Source: Streptomyces novaecaesareae (GTDB lineage: Bacteria; Actinomycetota; Actinomycetes; Streptomycetales; Streptomycetaceae). Taken from it: 64,000 nucleotides of DNA. Position numbers and translations under genes: made by a program. The notes under the pieces are model-generated. The model did not search any database and was not told the DNA's origin. It saw nothing but the letters and a program-made list of their open reading frames with translations. Within the stretch, counting starts at the first letter, position 1. The number at the start of each line of letters is the position of its first letter. This document shows positions 9,040 through 19,989 of the stretch, piece by piece. The DNA lies in assembly GCF_000716875.1 (NCBI RefSeq), contig NZ_JNWQ01000014.1:29044-93043 (forward strand), read 5' to 3'.

Positions 9040-9291
9040 CGTTTCGTCTCCGCGCAGGACGCCGGGATCCGGGCCCACCTGCGCGAGCTGCGCAACGAGA
9101 ACCGGCGGGTCTTCGAGGCGCGGCTGCGCCGGGCCGTGGAGGAGGGCGAACTGCCGCCCGAGGCGGACCCGAAGGCGCTGGCCGGCTACCTCGCCACCGT
9201 CATCCAGGGCATGTCGCAGCAGGCCCGGGACGGCGCCACCGCCGCCGACCTGCCCCGCACCGCCGAACTCGCCCTGCGCGCCTGGCCGTGA
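9040..9291 (+). pseudogene. TetR-family regulator, C-terminal remnant
   Basis: About 83 codons in frame with TGA 9289-9291 encode a helical sequence typical of the C-terminal ligand/dimerisation part of a TetR regulator: AHLRELRNENRRVFEARLRRAV, GELPPEADP, and LATVIQGMSQQARDGA. The N-terminal helix-turn-helix is missing. The open frame runs left through the hairpin to a stop at 8995-8997 with no plausible start. The homology begins exactly at the right arm end of the 9000-9039 palindrome, so a deletion or insertion probably joined them. Confidence 0.7.
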
Positions 9292-9389
9292 GCCGGGCCG
9301 GTGATCACAACTGCGCACCGCCCCCGGTACGGTGGGATGCGGAAGTGCACAGCAGGAGTCGACATCACCGAGGGACGGGAGCGGGCCCG

Positions 9390-10475
9390 ATGAGCGCAGA
9401 GGTGGCGGAGGTCCAGGCGTTCCTGGACGGCGGCATCGGACGGATCGTGCTGAACCGCCCGCGGGCGCTCAACTCCCTGACCCACGGCATGATCACCACC
9501 CTGCGCACGACGCTGGACGACTGGGCCGCGGACGACCGGGTGCGTGTCGTCGTGCTGACCGGCGCGGGCGAGCGCGGCCTGTGCGCGGGCGCCGACATCC
9601 GCGCGATGCACGACGACGCGAAGGCGGGCGGGGCCGGCACCCGGGCGTTCTTCCGCGACGAGTACCGGCTGAACGCGCTGATCGCCCGCTACCCGAAGCC
9701 GTACGTCGCGGTGATGGACGGCATCACGATGGGCGGCGGCGTCGGCCTGTCCGCCCACGGCGCGGTCCGGATCGTCACCGAGCGCTCCACCGTCGCGATG
9801 CCGGAGACCCGGATCGGCCTCGTCCCGGACGTCGGCGGCAGCCGCCTGCTCGCCCACGCCCCGGGCGAGTTGGGCCTCCACCTCGGCCTCACCTCGGCCT
9901 CGATGGGCCCGGGCGACGCGCTGCTGTGCGGGTTCGCGGACCACTACGTGCCCTCGGCGCGGATACCGGAACTGCTCGACGCCCTCACCCGTGCCGCCAC
10001 CCCGACCGCTGACATCGACACCGTCGGCGCCGTCGTCGCCGCGCACGCCGAGCCCGCGCCGCCCGCCGCCCTGGCCGGGCAGCGCGCCTGGATCGACGCC
10101 TGCTACGCGGCCGACACCGTCGAGGAGATCGTGGAGCGCCTGCTGAACTCCGGTGTCCCGGAGGCGAAGGAGGCGGCCGAGCTGACCCTCGGGAACTCCC
10201 CCACCGCCGTCAAGGCCACCCTGGCCGCGCTGCGCCGGGCCCGTACGCTGCCCTCCCTGGAGGCCGTGCTCGACCAGGAGTACCGCGTCTCCTGCGCCGC
10301 GCTGGACGGCCATGACCTGGTCGAGGGCATCCGCGCCCAGGTGATCGACAAGGACCGCGACCCCCACTGGGAGCCCGCCACCCTCGCCGGGGTGACGGAG
10401 GTGGACGTCGCCCGCTTCCTCGCTCCGCGCGAGGGCGACGAGCTGGGGCTGGCCGACGCGCCGGGCCCGGCCTGA
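9390..10475 (+). CDS. Enoyl-CoA hydratase/isomerase family, 3-hydroxyisobutyryl-CoA hydrolase-like
   Basis: A 361-residue crotonase-fold protein. Its length, the oxyanion-hole blocks GLCAGADIRAMH and GITMGGGVGLS, and PETRIGLVPDVGGS with Glu and Asp at the hydrolase positions point to 3-hydroxyisobutyryl-CoA hydrolase of valine degradation rather than a 260-residue hydratase. ATG 9390 is preceded by GGGAGCGGG; the track frame extends upstream without a better site. It is followed after 116 nt by a second crotonase gene on the same strand, so the two may share a transcript ended by the terminator at 11455. Confidence 0.85.
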   Translation: MSAEVAEVQAFLDGGIGRIVLNRPRALNSLTHGMITTLRTTLDDWAADDRVRVVVLTGAGERGLCAGADIRAMHDDAKAGGAGTRAFFRDEYRLNALIARYPKPYVAVMDGITMGGGVGLSAHGAVRIVTERSTVAMPETRIGLVPDVGGSRLLAHAPGELGLHLGLTSASMGPGDALLCGFADHYVPSARIPELLDALTRAATPTADIDTVGAVVAAHAEPAPPAALAGQRAWIDACYAADTVEEIVERLLNSGVPEAKEAAELTLGNSPTAVKATLAALRRARTLPSLEAVLDQEYRVSCAALDGHDLVEGIRAQVIDKDRDPHWEPATLAGVTEVDVARFLAPREGDELGLADAPGPA

Positions 10476-10591
10476 CCTCGTGACCGGCGTCTCGCATGTC
10501 AAGACTGGCGCGAGGCGGGGCGCGTCGTAGATCGTTGGGTGGTCAGGGCGCGCCCGCGCGGCGCCGAGCAGCGGAATGGGAGTCGACGGCG

Positions 10592-11377
10592 ATGACCGAG
10601 ACCGAGACCTACGAGACGATCCTGGTCGAGCGCAAGGGCCGGGTGGGGCTGATCACGCTCAACCGGCCCAAGGCGCTCAACGCGCTGAACACCCAGCTGA
10701 TGAACGAGGTGGTCGCGGCCGCCACCGCCTTCGACCGGGACCCGGAGATCGGCTGTCTGGTGGTCACCGGCTCGGAGAAGGCCTTCGCGGCCGGCGCCGA
10801 CATCAAGGAGATGCAGGGCAACCGGTTCCCGGACGTGTACCTGGACGACTGGCTGGGCCCGTGGGACCGGTTCGGCGCGCTGCGCAAGCCGGTGGTGGCG
10901 GCGGTCGCCGGGTTCGCCCTGGGCGGCGGCTGCGAGCTGGCGATGATGTGCGACATCCTGCTGGCGGCGGACACCGCGAAGTTCGGCCAGCCGGAGATCA
11001 AGCTCGGCGTCATCCCCGGCATCGGCGGCTCGCAGCGGCTGACCCGGGCGGTCGGCAAGGCGAAGGCGATGGAGCTGTGCCTGACCGGCCGGATGATGGG
11101 CGCCGAGGAGGCCGAGCGGGCCGGCCTGGTCTCCCGGATCGTCCCCGCCGACCAGCTGCTCGCGGAGGCCCTGGCCACCGCCGAGACCGTCGCGGCGATG
11201 TCCACCCCGGCGGCGATCACGCTCAAGGAGAGCGTCAACCGGTCCTTCGAGACCACCCTGGCCGAGGGCGTCCGCTTCGAGCGCCGCCTCTTCCACGCGA
11301 CCTTCGCCACGGCGGACCAGAAGGAGGGCATGGCCGCCTTCGCCGAGAAGCGCCCGCCGTCCTTCACCAACCGCTGA
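10592..11377 (+). CDS. Enoyl-CoA hydratase
   Basis: A 261-residue canonical crotonase. Oxyanion-hole and CoA-binding block [11 protein letters not shown], and [15 protein letters not shown] and [18 protein letters not shown] with both catalytic glutamates, indicate an active 2-enoyl-CoA hydratase of fatty-acid or branched-chain amino-acid catabolism. ATG 10592 fits the family N-terminus ([11 protein letters not shown]). Followed by a classic U-tract terminator. Confidence 0.93.
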   Translation: MTETETYETILVERKGRVGLITLNRPKALNALNTQLMNEVVAAATAFDRDPEIGCLVVTGSEKAFAAGADIKEMQGNRFPDVYLDDWLGPWDRFGALRKPVVAAVAGFALGGGCELAMMCDILLAADTAKFGQPEIKLGVIPGIGGSQRLTRAVGKAKAMELCLTGRMMGAEEAERAGLVSRIVPADQLLAEALATAETVAAMSTPAAITLKESVNRSFETTLAEGVRFERRLFHATFATADQKEGMAAFAEKRPPSFTNR

Positions 11378-11454
11378 CGGGAACCGCTGCCGGGCCCGAA
11401 CGGGCGCCGGCACCAGCGCCGGAGTAACGCGTACCGGGCAACGGATGACAACTG

Positions 11455-11498
11455 ACAGCTGACAGCTTTCAGATGATGAAATCTGTCAGCTGTTTTTT
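11455..11498. terminator. Rho-independent terminator, hairpin family member 3
   Basis: ACAGCTGACAG(C)TTTCA pairs with TGAAA(T)CTGTCAGCTGT around a 5-nt loop, with one mismatch, and is followed by T6 (11493-11498). It ends the enoyl-CoA hydratase transcript and faces the convergent ion-channel gene. Sequence-related to the hairpins at 397 and 9000. Confidence 0.85.
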
Positions 11499-11547
11499 GT
11501 CACCGGTCACCCGCCCCACCCCCCGCTCCCACCCTCGCCCCGTCGGC

Positions 11548-13404
<1,857 letters not shown>

Positions 13405-13532
13405 ACCGCCGGATGATATCGACGGCGAGTGTCCGGAGGATGTCGTTCCGGCGACTGCGGCGAATCCCTCGAACGGCGGTATCCGGCACGCGGTCCGGCG
13501 ACGGCGCGGAGAGGCTGGGGCTCGTTCCCTGA

Positions 13533-13588
13533 CCGCCCACGACAGCCCGCCCACGACAGCCCACCGACGACAGCCCGCCCACGACAGC
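13533..13588 (+). repeat. 14-bp tandem repeat (CCGCCCACGACAGC)x4 in a 5' leader
   Basis: Four 14-bp units (the third with two changes) end 2 nt before the GAGGAG ribosome site of the HdeD-like gene. They lie in the divergent region between it and the ion-channel gene. Confidence 0.85.
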
Positions 13589-13605
13589 CCGAGGAGTACG
13601 CCACC

Positions 13606-14205
13606 GTGGTCTCTCCGATCATCACCCCCGACGGTTCCCCGGTCCAGGGACCGCTCGGCATGCTCGCCAAGGCCGCCTGGCAGATCCTGCTGGTCGCCGG
13701 ACTCGCCTCGCTCGCCCTCGGGATCGTGGTCTTCGTCTGGCCCCGGGAGACGCTGCTGGTGGTGGGCGTGCTGTTCGGCCTCTACCTGCTGGTGATCGGC
13801 ATCGTGCAGCTGGTCGCCGCCTTCGGCACCCACGCCACCACCGCGCTACGGGTGCTGGCCTTCATCAGCGGCGCGATCTGCGTACTGCTGGGGCTGCTCT
13901 GCTTCCGCAGCGCGGTGCGGTCGCTGGTGCTGCTCGCGCTCTGGATCGGGATCGGCTGGCTCTTCCGCGGCATCACCCAGCTCGCCGCCGCGATCTCCGA
14001 CCCCCTGATGCCGGCTCGCGGCTGGCAGGCCTTCGCGGGCGTGGCCAACACGCTGGCCGGTGTGCTGCTCCTGGTCTGGCCGGTCGGGTCGATCGCCGCG
14101 CTGACCGTACTGGCCGGCTGCTGGCTGGTGATCCTGGGCCTGGTCGAGATCGTGACGGCGATCCAGGTGCGAAGTCGCGCCGAACAGATCCCGTCGGGGG
14201 TCTGA
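13606..14205 (+). CDS. HdeD-family (DUF308) membrane protein
   Basis: A 199-residue integral membrane protein with about six hydrophobic segments in the repeating pattern of DUF308/HdeD proteins (QILLVAGLASLALGIVVFVW; LFGLYLLVIGIVQLVAAF; and a third near WLVILGLVEIVTAIQV). E. coli HdeD is tied to acid resistance at high cell density; the role of actinomycete relatives is not settled. GTG 13606 is chosen for the GAGGAG 9 nt upstream. Confidence 0.85.
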   Translation: MVSPIITPDGSPVQGPLGMLAKAAWQILLVAGLASLALGIVVFVWPRETLLVVGVLFGLYLLVIGIVQLVAAFGTHATTALRVLAFISGAICVLLGLLCFRSAVRSLVLLALWIGIGWLFRGITQLAAAISDPLMPARGWQAFAGVANTLAGVLLLVWPVGSIAALTVLAGCWLVILGLVEIVTAIQVRSRAEQIPSGV

Positions 14206-14236
14206 CCGCGGTTCCGGCCGGAGGCCGCCGCCGGCG

Positions 14237-14875
14237 TCACGGCCGCGGCGCGTAGCCCAGTCGGAAGGTGGCGGCCTCCAGCCGCTCCGGGGTGAGCCGG
14301 ACCTCGGTCAGCCGCTCGGCCAGTGCGAACGCGGCCTCGGTGTGCAGCTCGTACCGCTCCCCGTCGAGCTGGAAGCCGCAAGCCGCCATCAGCTCGACGG
14401 TGCCCGGGGCCTCGGCGTCCGAACCGTGTCGCTGGTCGGCGAAGAGCGGCTCGAACTGGAGCCGGCAGTCGCTGTGCTCCCACCAGTTGAAGTGGTCCTC
14501 GCCCATGGCGCCCCGGTAGTGCGAGACCAGCCGGGTGCCGTCCGCGAGGCCGGGGATCAGCTCGTGCAGGCTGCCGAGGTAGCCGAAGGCCTCGACCGCC
14601 AGGGCCCAGCCGTCCAGTTCGGTGACGGCGACGAGCAGCCGGTCGTCGTCCTCGCCGAGCAGGGCCTCGGCTTCCTCGTCCTCACCGTCGTCGAAGGTCT
14701 CCCAGGCCTCGACCACCGCGACCAGCCCGGTGACCTCGCGGCCGGGCAGGGCGTCGAAGCGGCGCAGCAGCTCCTCGGCGGAGATCCCCTGGACCTGGGT
14801 GAGGCAGTAGGCCTCACCCAGGACGGGGTAGCGCTGTTCGAACCAGGTGTAGTCGGTGGCGTGTGCGGTGGTCAT
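14237..14875 (-). CDS. DUF6461-like soluble protein
   Basis: A 212-residue acidic protein starting MTTAHATDYTWFEQRYP. It has the YPVLGEAYCLTQVQGISAEE opening, an acidic GEDEEAEALLGEDDD stretch and a C-terminal LTEVRLTPERLEAATFRLGYA. This layout resembles the actinomycete family annotated DUF6461, sometimes found near toxin-immunity or regulatory genes. ATG 14875. No catalytic motif is visible; function unknown. It lies downstream of the convergent HdeD-like gene and is followed upstream on the same strand by the CoA-transferase. Confidence 0.65.
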   Translation of the reverse strand: MTTAHATDYTWFEQRYPVLGEAYCLTQVQGISAEELLRRFDALPGREVTGLVAVVEAWETFDDGEDEEAEALLGEDDDRLLVAVTELDGWALAVEAFGYLGSLHELIPGLADGTRLVSHYRGAMGEDHFNWWEHSDCRLQFEPLFADQRHGSDAEAPGTVELMAACGFQLDGERYELHTEAAFALAERLTEVRLTPERLEAATFRLGYAPRP

Positions 14876-14958
14876 GGCCCCGATGATGCCGGACCCCACC
14901 GACAGCACCGAGGTCGGGTCGGCATCCTCCCGTCCCCGCGCCCCCTCCCGGCCCGGGG

Positions 14959-16521
14959 TCAGAGCCAGACCGGCGCGTCCGTCCCCCAACGCCCGGGCGG
15001 GCGCGACCAGTCGGCGGGCGCGCCCTCGTACCCGACCGGCGGCAGGGCGTGGCGCAGCCGCCCGTACGCGGAGTCCGTCCCGGCGAGCCACCTCGACGGG
15101 TCGTGGGGCACCGGCTCGTGGGGCACCGGCTCGTGGGGCACCGGCTCGTGGGCCTCGGACGAGACCTCGGCCGGCTTCTCCGGTTCGATGCCGTGCAGCA
15201 GCCAGGCGGCCGTGCCGGCGAGGGAGAAGCGCAGGTGGCGGCCGCCGGGGCGGCGGGTGCGCTGGTCGGTGAGGGCGCGCAGGACGGCGGCGGCGGCGAG
15301 GTAGCCGGTGCCGTGGTCGAGGGCCTGGGCGGGCAGGACACCGGGGCGGCCGTCGGGGCCCGTCTCGTGGGCGGCGATGCCGACGCCGGCCTGCACCAGG
15401 CTGTCGAAGCCGCGTCGCCCGGCCCACGGGCCGGTCCAGCCCCAGGCGCAGAGCTGGGCCACGACCAGGTCGGGGCGGCGGGCGAACAGCGCGTCGGGGG
15501 CGAGGCCGTAGGCGTCGAGGGCGCCGGGGCGGTAGCCGCTGACGACGACGTCGGCGGTGGCCAGCAGGTCCTCGAAGACGGCGCGGTCGGCGGGCTCGGC
15601 GAGGTCGAGGCGGGTGGAGCGCTTGCCGAAGCCGGTGTCGGCGTGGGAATCCTCGGCCTCGGGCAGCCTGGGCGAGTCGATGCGCAGGACGTCGGCGCCG
15701 AGCAGGGCGAGGGTGCGGGTGGCGACGGGGCCGGCGATGACCCGGGTGAGGTCGAGGACCCGGACCCCGGCGGCGGGCCGGTCCACCGGGGCCGCACCGA
15801 GCGGACGTGCGGCGGCATCGGCGGCATCGGCGGCATCGGCGGCGGAGCCCTCTGCCTCACCGCCGACGACGTCGACCTCCCACTGCTCCACCAGGGGGTG
15901 CACGGTCGTACGCACCGGCGCGACGGCCACCGCGAGCGCCCCTGCCGCGTACGCGCGCTCCTGGACCTGCTCGGCCGACAGCATGCCGAGCGTCTCGGCG
16001 AGCTGCTCGGGCCCGGCGTCCGCGGCGAGGCCGAGGGCGGCGAGCAGCCGGGTGCGGTGGTGCGGGTAGTTGGCGTGGGTGCGCACCCAGCCGTCGGCGG
16101 TGCGCCAGAAGCCGGAGTGCGGGGCGAAGTTGACGGGCGCACGGCCGTCGATCGTCAGGTGCCGCTCGCTGACGAAGGCGGTGGCGACCGCGCCCTCGTC
16201 CACCCGGACGGCGGGGACGGGGCCACCGGTGCGCAGGGCGGCCAGCTCGGCGGCGGCGAGCGAGCAGACGGCCACGGTGGCCCGGGCGAGGCGCCGCACC
16301 GGCAGGCCGGAGGGCAGGAGGTCGCGCGGGCCGTGGAAGCTCACCTGCTCCAGCAGGTCGGCCGGCCCGCCGAGGGCCGCCCAGACATCGGCGGTGGCGC
16401 GGTCGGCGGGTTCACCCCGGGCAGGTACACCCGTCGCGGGTTCGCCCCCGGCGGGTTCACCCCCGGCGCTCACGGGACGGACGGATCCTTCGGGCAGCGG
16501 ACGATCGGTCATGCCCGGCAT
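14959..16521 (-). CDS. CoA-transferase family III (CaiB/BaiF) protein
   Basis: A 520-residue protein of the family III CoA-transferase fold. The diagnostic block is VRVLDLTRVIAGPVATRTLALLGADVLRIDSP, followed by GFGKRSTRLDL, and GYRPGALDAYGL. The Asp nucleophile region (FDSLVQAGVG) is present in altered form. The N-terminal ~200 residues, with SGFWRTADGWVRTHANYPHH, form a second family III-like half, so it is a tandem-domain type. Two in-gene minisatellites are visible: AAD repeats at the domain linker, and four 15-nt HEPVP units near the C-terminus. The start at 16521 is chosen for GGGGAG 5 nt upstream; 16512 is the alternative. Substrate unknown. Confidence 0.82.
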   Translation of the reverse strand: MPGMTDRPLPEGSVRPVSAGGEPAGGEPATGVPARGEPADRATADVWAALGGPADLLEQVSFHGPRDLLPSGLPVRRLARATVAVCSLAAAELAALRTGGPVPAVRVDEGAVATAFVSERHLTIDGRAPVNFAPHSGFWRTADGWVRTHANYPHHRTRLLAALGLAADAGPEQLAETLGMLSAEQVQERAYAAGALAVAVAPVRTTVHPLVEQWEVDVVGGEAEGSAADAADAADAAARPLGAAPVDRPAAGVRVLDLTRVIAGPVATRTLALLGADVLRIDSPRLPEAEDSHADTGFGKRSTRLDLAEPADRAVFEDLLATADVVVSGYRPGALDAYGLAPDALFARRPDLVVAQLCAWGWTGPWAGRRGFDSLVQAGVGIAAHETGPDGRPGVLPAQALDHGTGYLAAAAVLRALTDQRTRRPGGRHLRFSLAGTAAWLLHGIEPEKPAEVSSEAHEPVPHEPVPHEPVPHDPSRWLAGTDSAYGRLRHALPPVGYEGAPADWSRPPGRWGTDAPVWL

Positions 16522-16746
16522 TGTGCTCCCCTTCTCAGGCGCTCGCCGTGACGCCCGCCACCAGCACCGGTGAGGCACAGCACGGGCAGGGCGGCGGGGA
16601 CGGCACGCAGGGCGGCGGCCAGTCCTGACGATGGAGCGGGTGACGGCCGATCGGGGGCTGCCGGGTCGGCGGGTAGGGTGCGAACCGGGGGGCCGCTGAG
16701 GCCACGCGTACGGGGCTGCGCGACGCACCACGACACGGGGGGATGA

Positions 16747-17454
16747 ATGCACGTGATCCGCCGGCTCGACCTGGGGTACTTCGTCCGGCCGGCCTCCGAG
16801 GTGGGCGGCCCGGAGCCGCGCGTGGAACCGGTGCTGGCGTACCTGGTCCGGCGCCCGGAGGGGCTGCTGCTGTTCGACACCGGCATCGGCGGCGGCGAGC
16901 CGGAGACCGAGGCGCACTACCGGCCGGTCCGCCGGCCGCTGCCGGAGGCACTCGCCACGGCCGGGGTCTCCGTCTCCGACATCGACCTGGTGGTCAACTG
17001 CCACCTGCACTTCGACCACTGCGGCGGGAACCCGCTGTTCGCCGGCACGCCCGTCCTGGTCCAGGCGGGCGAGCTGGCCACCGCGCGGGGCGGCGGCTAC
17101 ACCATCGACGCGCTGGTCGACTTCCCCGGCGCCCACTACCGCGAGCTCGACGGCGAGACGGAGGTCTGGCCCGGTGTCCGGGTGCTGCCGACCCCCGGAC
17201 ACACCGGGGGCCACCAGTCGCTGCTGGTCGACCGCCCGGGCAGCGGTCCGAGCGGCGGCCCGGTGCTGCTGGCCGGTCAGGCGTACGACTTCGCCTCCGA
17301 GTACGGGCAGGCGGTGCTCGCCCGGCGGGCGGCACGCGAGGGCGTGGCGGCGCCGCTGCCCGGCTACCGGGCCTGGCTCGACCGGGTCGCGGAGTACGGC
17401 CCGCGCCGGGTGCTGTTCGCGCACGACCACGCGGTGTGGGAGCCCACGGAGTAG
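16747..17454 (+). CDS. Metallo-beta-lactamase-fold hydrolase (AHL-lactonase-like)
   Basis: A 235-residue MBL-fold protein. The di-zinc motif is NCHLHFDHCGGN (HxHxDH), with the third His in PTPGHTGGHQSLL and a late Asp/His in LFAHDHAVW. This length and the FDTGIGGG block match AiiA-like N-acyl-homoserine-lactonase relatives, but actinomycete members of the group have varied substrates. ATG 16747 follows GGGGGGATGA; divergent from the CoA-transferase. Confidence 0.88.
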   Translation: MHVIRRLDLGYFVRPASEVGGPEPRVEPVLAYLVRRPEGLLLFDTGIGGGEPETEAHYRPVRRPLPEALATAGVSVSDIDLVVNCHLHFDHCGGNPLFAGTPVLVQAGELATARGGGYTIDALVDFPGAHYRELDGETEVWPGVRVLPTPGHTGGHQSLLVDRPGSGPSGGPVLLAGQAYDFASEYGQAVLARRAAREGVAAPLPGYRAWLDRVAEYGPRRVLFAHDHAVWEPTE

Positions 17455-17499
17455 GTCACGTCCCTAGGAGCCTCACGGCACTCAGGAGGCCCAGGGCGC

Positions 17500-18804
17500 T
17501 CAGAAGGTGAAGCGCAGCGAGCGGACCCGGTGGTCGAAGCTGGACGGGACGAGCTCCGGCTCGCCGACCGAGCGTGCCTCGGGCAGGCGGGTGAACAGCT
17601 CGCGGAACAGCGCCGTCATCTCCTGCCGCGCCAGGTGCGCGCCGAGGCAGTAGTGCGGGCCTCCGCCGCCGTAGCCGAGGTGCGGGTTGGACGAGCGGGT
17701 GATGTCGAAGTTGTCCGGGTCGGGGAAGACCGTCTCGTCGCGGTTGGCCGAACCGTAGAACAGCGCGACCTTCTCCCCCGCGCGCAGCAGCGGCCCGCCG
17801 GGGCCGCCGAGCTCGTGGTCGACGGCGAGGGTCCGGTGGAACTGGATGATCGGCGTGGCGTGGCGGACGATCTCGTCGACCGCGCCGCCGAGCCGGCCGT
17901 CCGGGTCGGAGAGGAGCAGGGCGCGCTGCTCGGGGTGGACGGTCAGCAGGTGCAGGCCGTGGGCGAGCGCGTTGCGGGTGGTCTCGACCCCGGCGACCAG
18001 CAGCAGGGTGAAGAAGGCGCCGAGTTCGCGGCCGGTGAGCCGACGGCCGTCGACGTCGGCGGTGACCAGCGCGGAGATCAGGTCCTCCGCAGGCCGGCGG
18101 CGGCGTTCCCGGCCGATCCCGGCCACGATGCCCTGCATCCGGGCGAGCGCCCGCAGCCCGCGCCCGGGCGACCGGAGCCGGTCGCGCAGCGAGCGCGCCA
18201 CGCCGATGTCCGCGGACGTGCGGTTGACCAGGTCGAGGATGGCGCGGCGCGGCTGCTCGGGAATGCCCATCATGGTGCAGATCACCTGGAACGGGAGTTC
18301 GGCGGCGACGGCGGCCACGAAGTCCTCCGGGCGCTCCCGCTCGACCCGGTCGACCAGGGCGGCGCTGATCCGGTGGACGTCCTCCTCGACCCGGCCGAGC
18401 AGCCGCGGGGTGAAGGCCCGCGAGACGATCCGGCGCAGCTGGGCGTGGCGGGGGTCGTCCAGGTTCACCATCGAGTCGCCGAAGACCAGCCGGACCCAGC
18501 GGGCCGGGGCGGGGGTGGTGACGCCGGGGCCGCTGAGGAAGACGGCGGGGGTTCGGCTGGCCTCGGCCACGTGGGCGTGGCGGACCAGGGCGTGGAAGCC
18601 CCTTCCGGTGGCGCGGTCGCCGAAGTACACCGGGCCGGGGCGGCGGCGCAGCTCGGCGAAGGCGGCGGCGCGGGCGGGGGCGGGCAGCCGCCAGAAGCCG
18701 GGGTCGGCGAGGTCGGCGGGCGCCACCGGGTCGGCGAGCCCTGCCGGGGCGGCGGGGTCGGCGGAGTCGACCGGGGACTGCGTGGTTTCCGTCGGCGTCT
18801 CCAA
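17500..18804 (-). CDS. Cytochrome P450 (CYP124/125/142-like)
   Basis: A 434-residue soluble P450 with intact I-helix (VAGVETTRNAL), ExxR (EIVRHATPII), and heme loop (GYGGGGPHYCLGAHLAR). The sequence DSMVNLDDPRHAQLRRIVSRAF and the ANRDETVFPDPDNFDI block resemble P450s that oxidise steroid side chains or branched lipids. ATG 18804 has GGGAGG upstream, though spaced ~13 nt. It faces the Met-rich membrane-protein gene across a 276-bp divergent region. A link with the isonitrile genes downstream is possible but not required. Confidence 0.92.
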   Translation of the reverse strand: METPTETTQSPVDSADPAAPAGLADPVAPADLADPGFWRLPAPARAAAFAELRRRPGPVYFGDRATGRGFHALVRHAHVAEASRTPAVFLSGPGVTTPAPARWVRLVFGDSMVNLDDPRHAQLRRIVSRAFTPRLLGRVEEDVHRISAALVDRVERERPEDFVAAVAAELPFQVICTMMGIPEQPRRAILDLVNRTSADIGVARSLRDRLRSPGRGLRALARMQGIVAGIGRERRRRPAEDLISALVTADVDGRRLTGRELGAFFTLLLVAGVETTRNALAHGLHLLTVHPEQRALLLSDPDGRLGGAVDEIVRHATPIIQFHRTLAVDHELGGPGGPLLRAGEKVALFYGSANRDETVFPDPDNFDITRSSNPHLGYGGGGPHYCLGAHLARQEMTALFRELFTRLPEARSVGEPELVPSSFDHRVRSLRFTF

Positions 18805-19080
18805 GGCCGGGCCTCCCTGCTATTGGACCTGCTGCTGGACGACATCGTCCCGGCACGTACGGAACGCACCGGCGTGTCCACATTCAGTGAGCAGATGGTG
18901 ACGGCTTGTCAAGCCGCACCGATGGTCGTACGAGCAGCTGTTCGGGGCGGCGCCCGGGGAGGCGCACGGAGGAGGCAGCGGCCGGCCCGGCCTTCGGGCG
19001 AACGGCCGGGCATGGTCTCACGGGTCGGAACCAGCCGATACCGGAGGGTGCGGTACGGGCCGGGCAGGGCGGATGCGACG

Positions 19081-19989
19081 ATGAGTGCCATCGTGATGAC
19101 CGACCGGATCCGCCAGCTGCGCGCCGTGGTCTTCGCCGCGCTGTGCGTGGCGCTGGCCGCCACGGCGCACGTCGCCATGGCCGGCCCCGGGGTCTCGCCG
19201 ACGGTGCTGGCCGGCGCGTTCGGGGCGGTCCTCGGACTGACCTGGCTGCTCGCCGGGAAGCGGCGCGGGCTCGGCGCGATCACCACCTGGATGGTCGCGG
19301 CGCAGACGGCGCTGCACCTGCTGTTCGAACAGGCCGGGGCGCTCGCCCGGGGAGGCGGCGGCCTCGGCCGGCTCGCCACCACGGACTGGACGGCCCTGCT
19401 GCTCTGCAACCCGGACCGCGCGCCCGGCGGGCTCTCGCCGGTCGAGCTGGCCCGGATGGCGGGCATCGACCCGGACGCCCCACCGGCGGCCGCCGGCCTG
19501 CGCCCGATGACCGGGATGCACCACGGCACGGCGGGGATGTCGTCTTCCGCCGACGGCATGGCCATGGACGGGGGCCTGCCCGGGATGGCGGGGATGCCCG
19601 GCATGTCGCACGGGATGCCGGACGGGATGTCGGACGGGATGTCGCAGGGCATGGCTCACGACATGTCGAGCGGCATGTCGCATGGCATGTCCCACGGCAT
19701 GTCGCCGGGGATGGCCGCCGCCCACGTGCTGGCCGCGCTGGCCTGCGCCCTGCTGCTCTGGCGCGGTGACGCGGCGCTGGTCCGGCTCTTCGAACTGCTC
19801 GGCGCCCTCGGCACCGTCGTCACCGGGGCGCTGCTGCTCCCGCTCCTGGCGCTCTTCGCGCGCCCCTTCGGCTACCGGGCCCCGACCCCGCCGCGGCCCG
19901 CCGACGGCCGGGCCCGGCCGCCCCGGTCGGTGCTGCTCACGCATGCCGTGGTCCGGCGCGGACCGCCGGCGTTCGCCCTCGCCTGCTGA
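19081..19989 (+). CDS. Met/His-rich membrane protein, possible copper-binding protein
   Basis: A 302-residue protein with three N-terminal hydrophobic segments (LRAVVFAALCVALAATAHVAMA; VLAGAFGAVLGLTWLLAG; a TWMVAAQTALHLLFEQ helix), a Met-rich central part (~residues 140-220) with SHGM, PGM and SDGM words plus several His, and two C-terminal segments. Such extracytoplasmic Met/His clusters commonly bind Cu(I), as in CopC/PCuAC-type systems; that role is inference. No SD is strong; ATG 19081 is used, with ATG 19096 as an alternative. It lies just upstream (convergent) of the anti-sigma gene. Confidence 0.7.
   Translation: MSAIVMTDRIRQLRAVVFAALCVALAATAHVAMAGPGVSPTVLAGAFGAVLGLTWLLAGKRRGLGAITTWMVAAQTALHLLFEQAGALARGGGGLGRLATTDWTALLLCNPDRAPGGLSPVELARMAGIDPDAPPAAAGLRPMTGMHHGTAGMSSSADGMAMDGGLPGMAGMPGMSHGMPDGMSDGMSQGMAHDMSSGMSHGMSHGMSPGMAAAHVLAALACALLLWRGDAALVRLFELLGALGTVVTGALLLPLLALFARPFGYRAPTPPRPADGRARPPRSVLLTHAVVRRGPPAFALAC

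Noticed and set aside
17500..19989. First P450 and the Met-rich protein as definite members of the isonitrile cluster
   Set aside because: They are adjacent but convergent or divergent, with no sequence evidence that ties them to it; kept as tentative.
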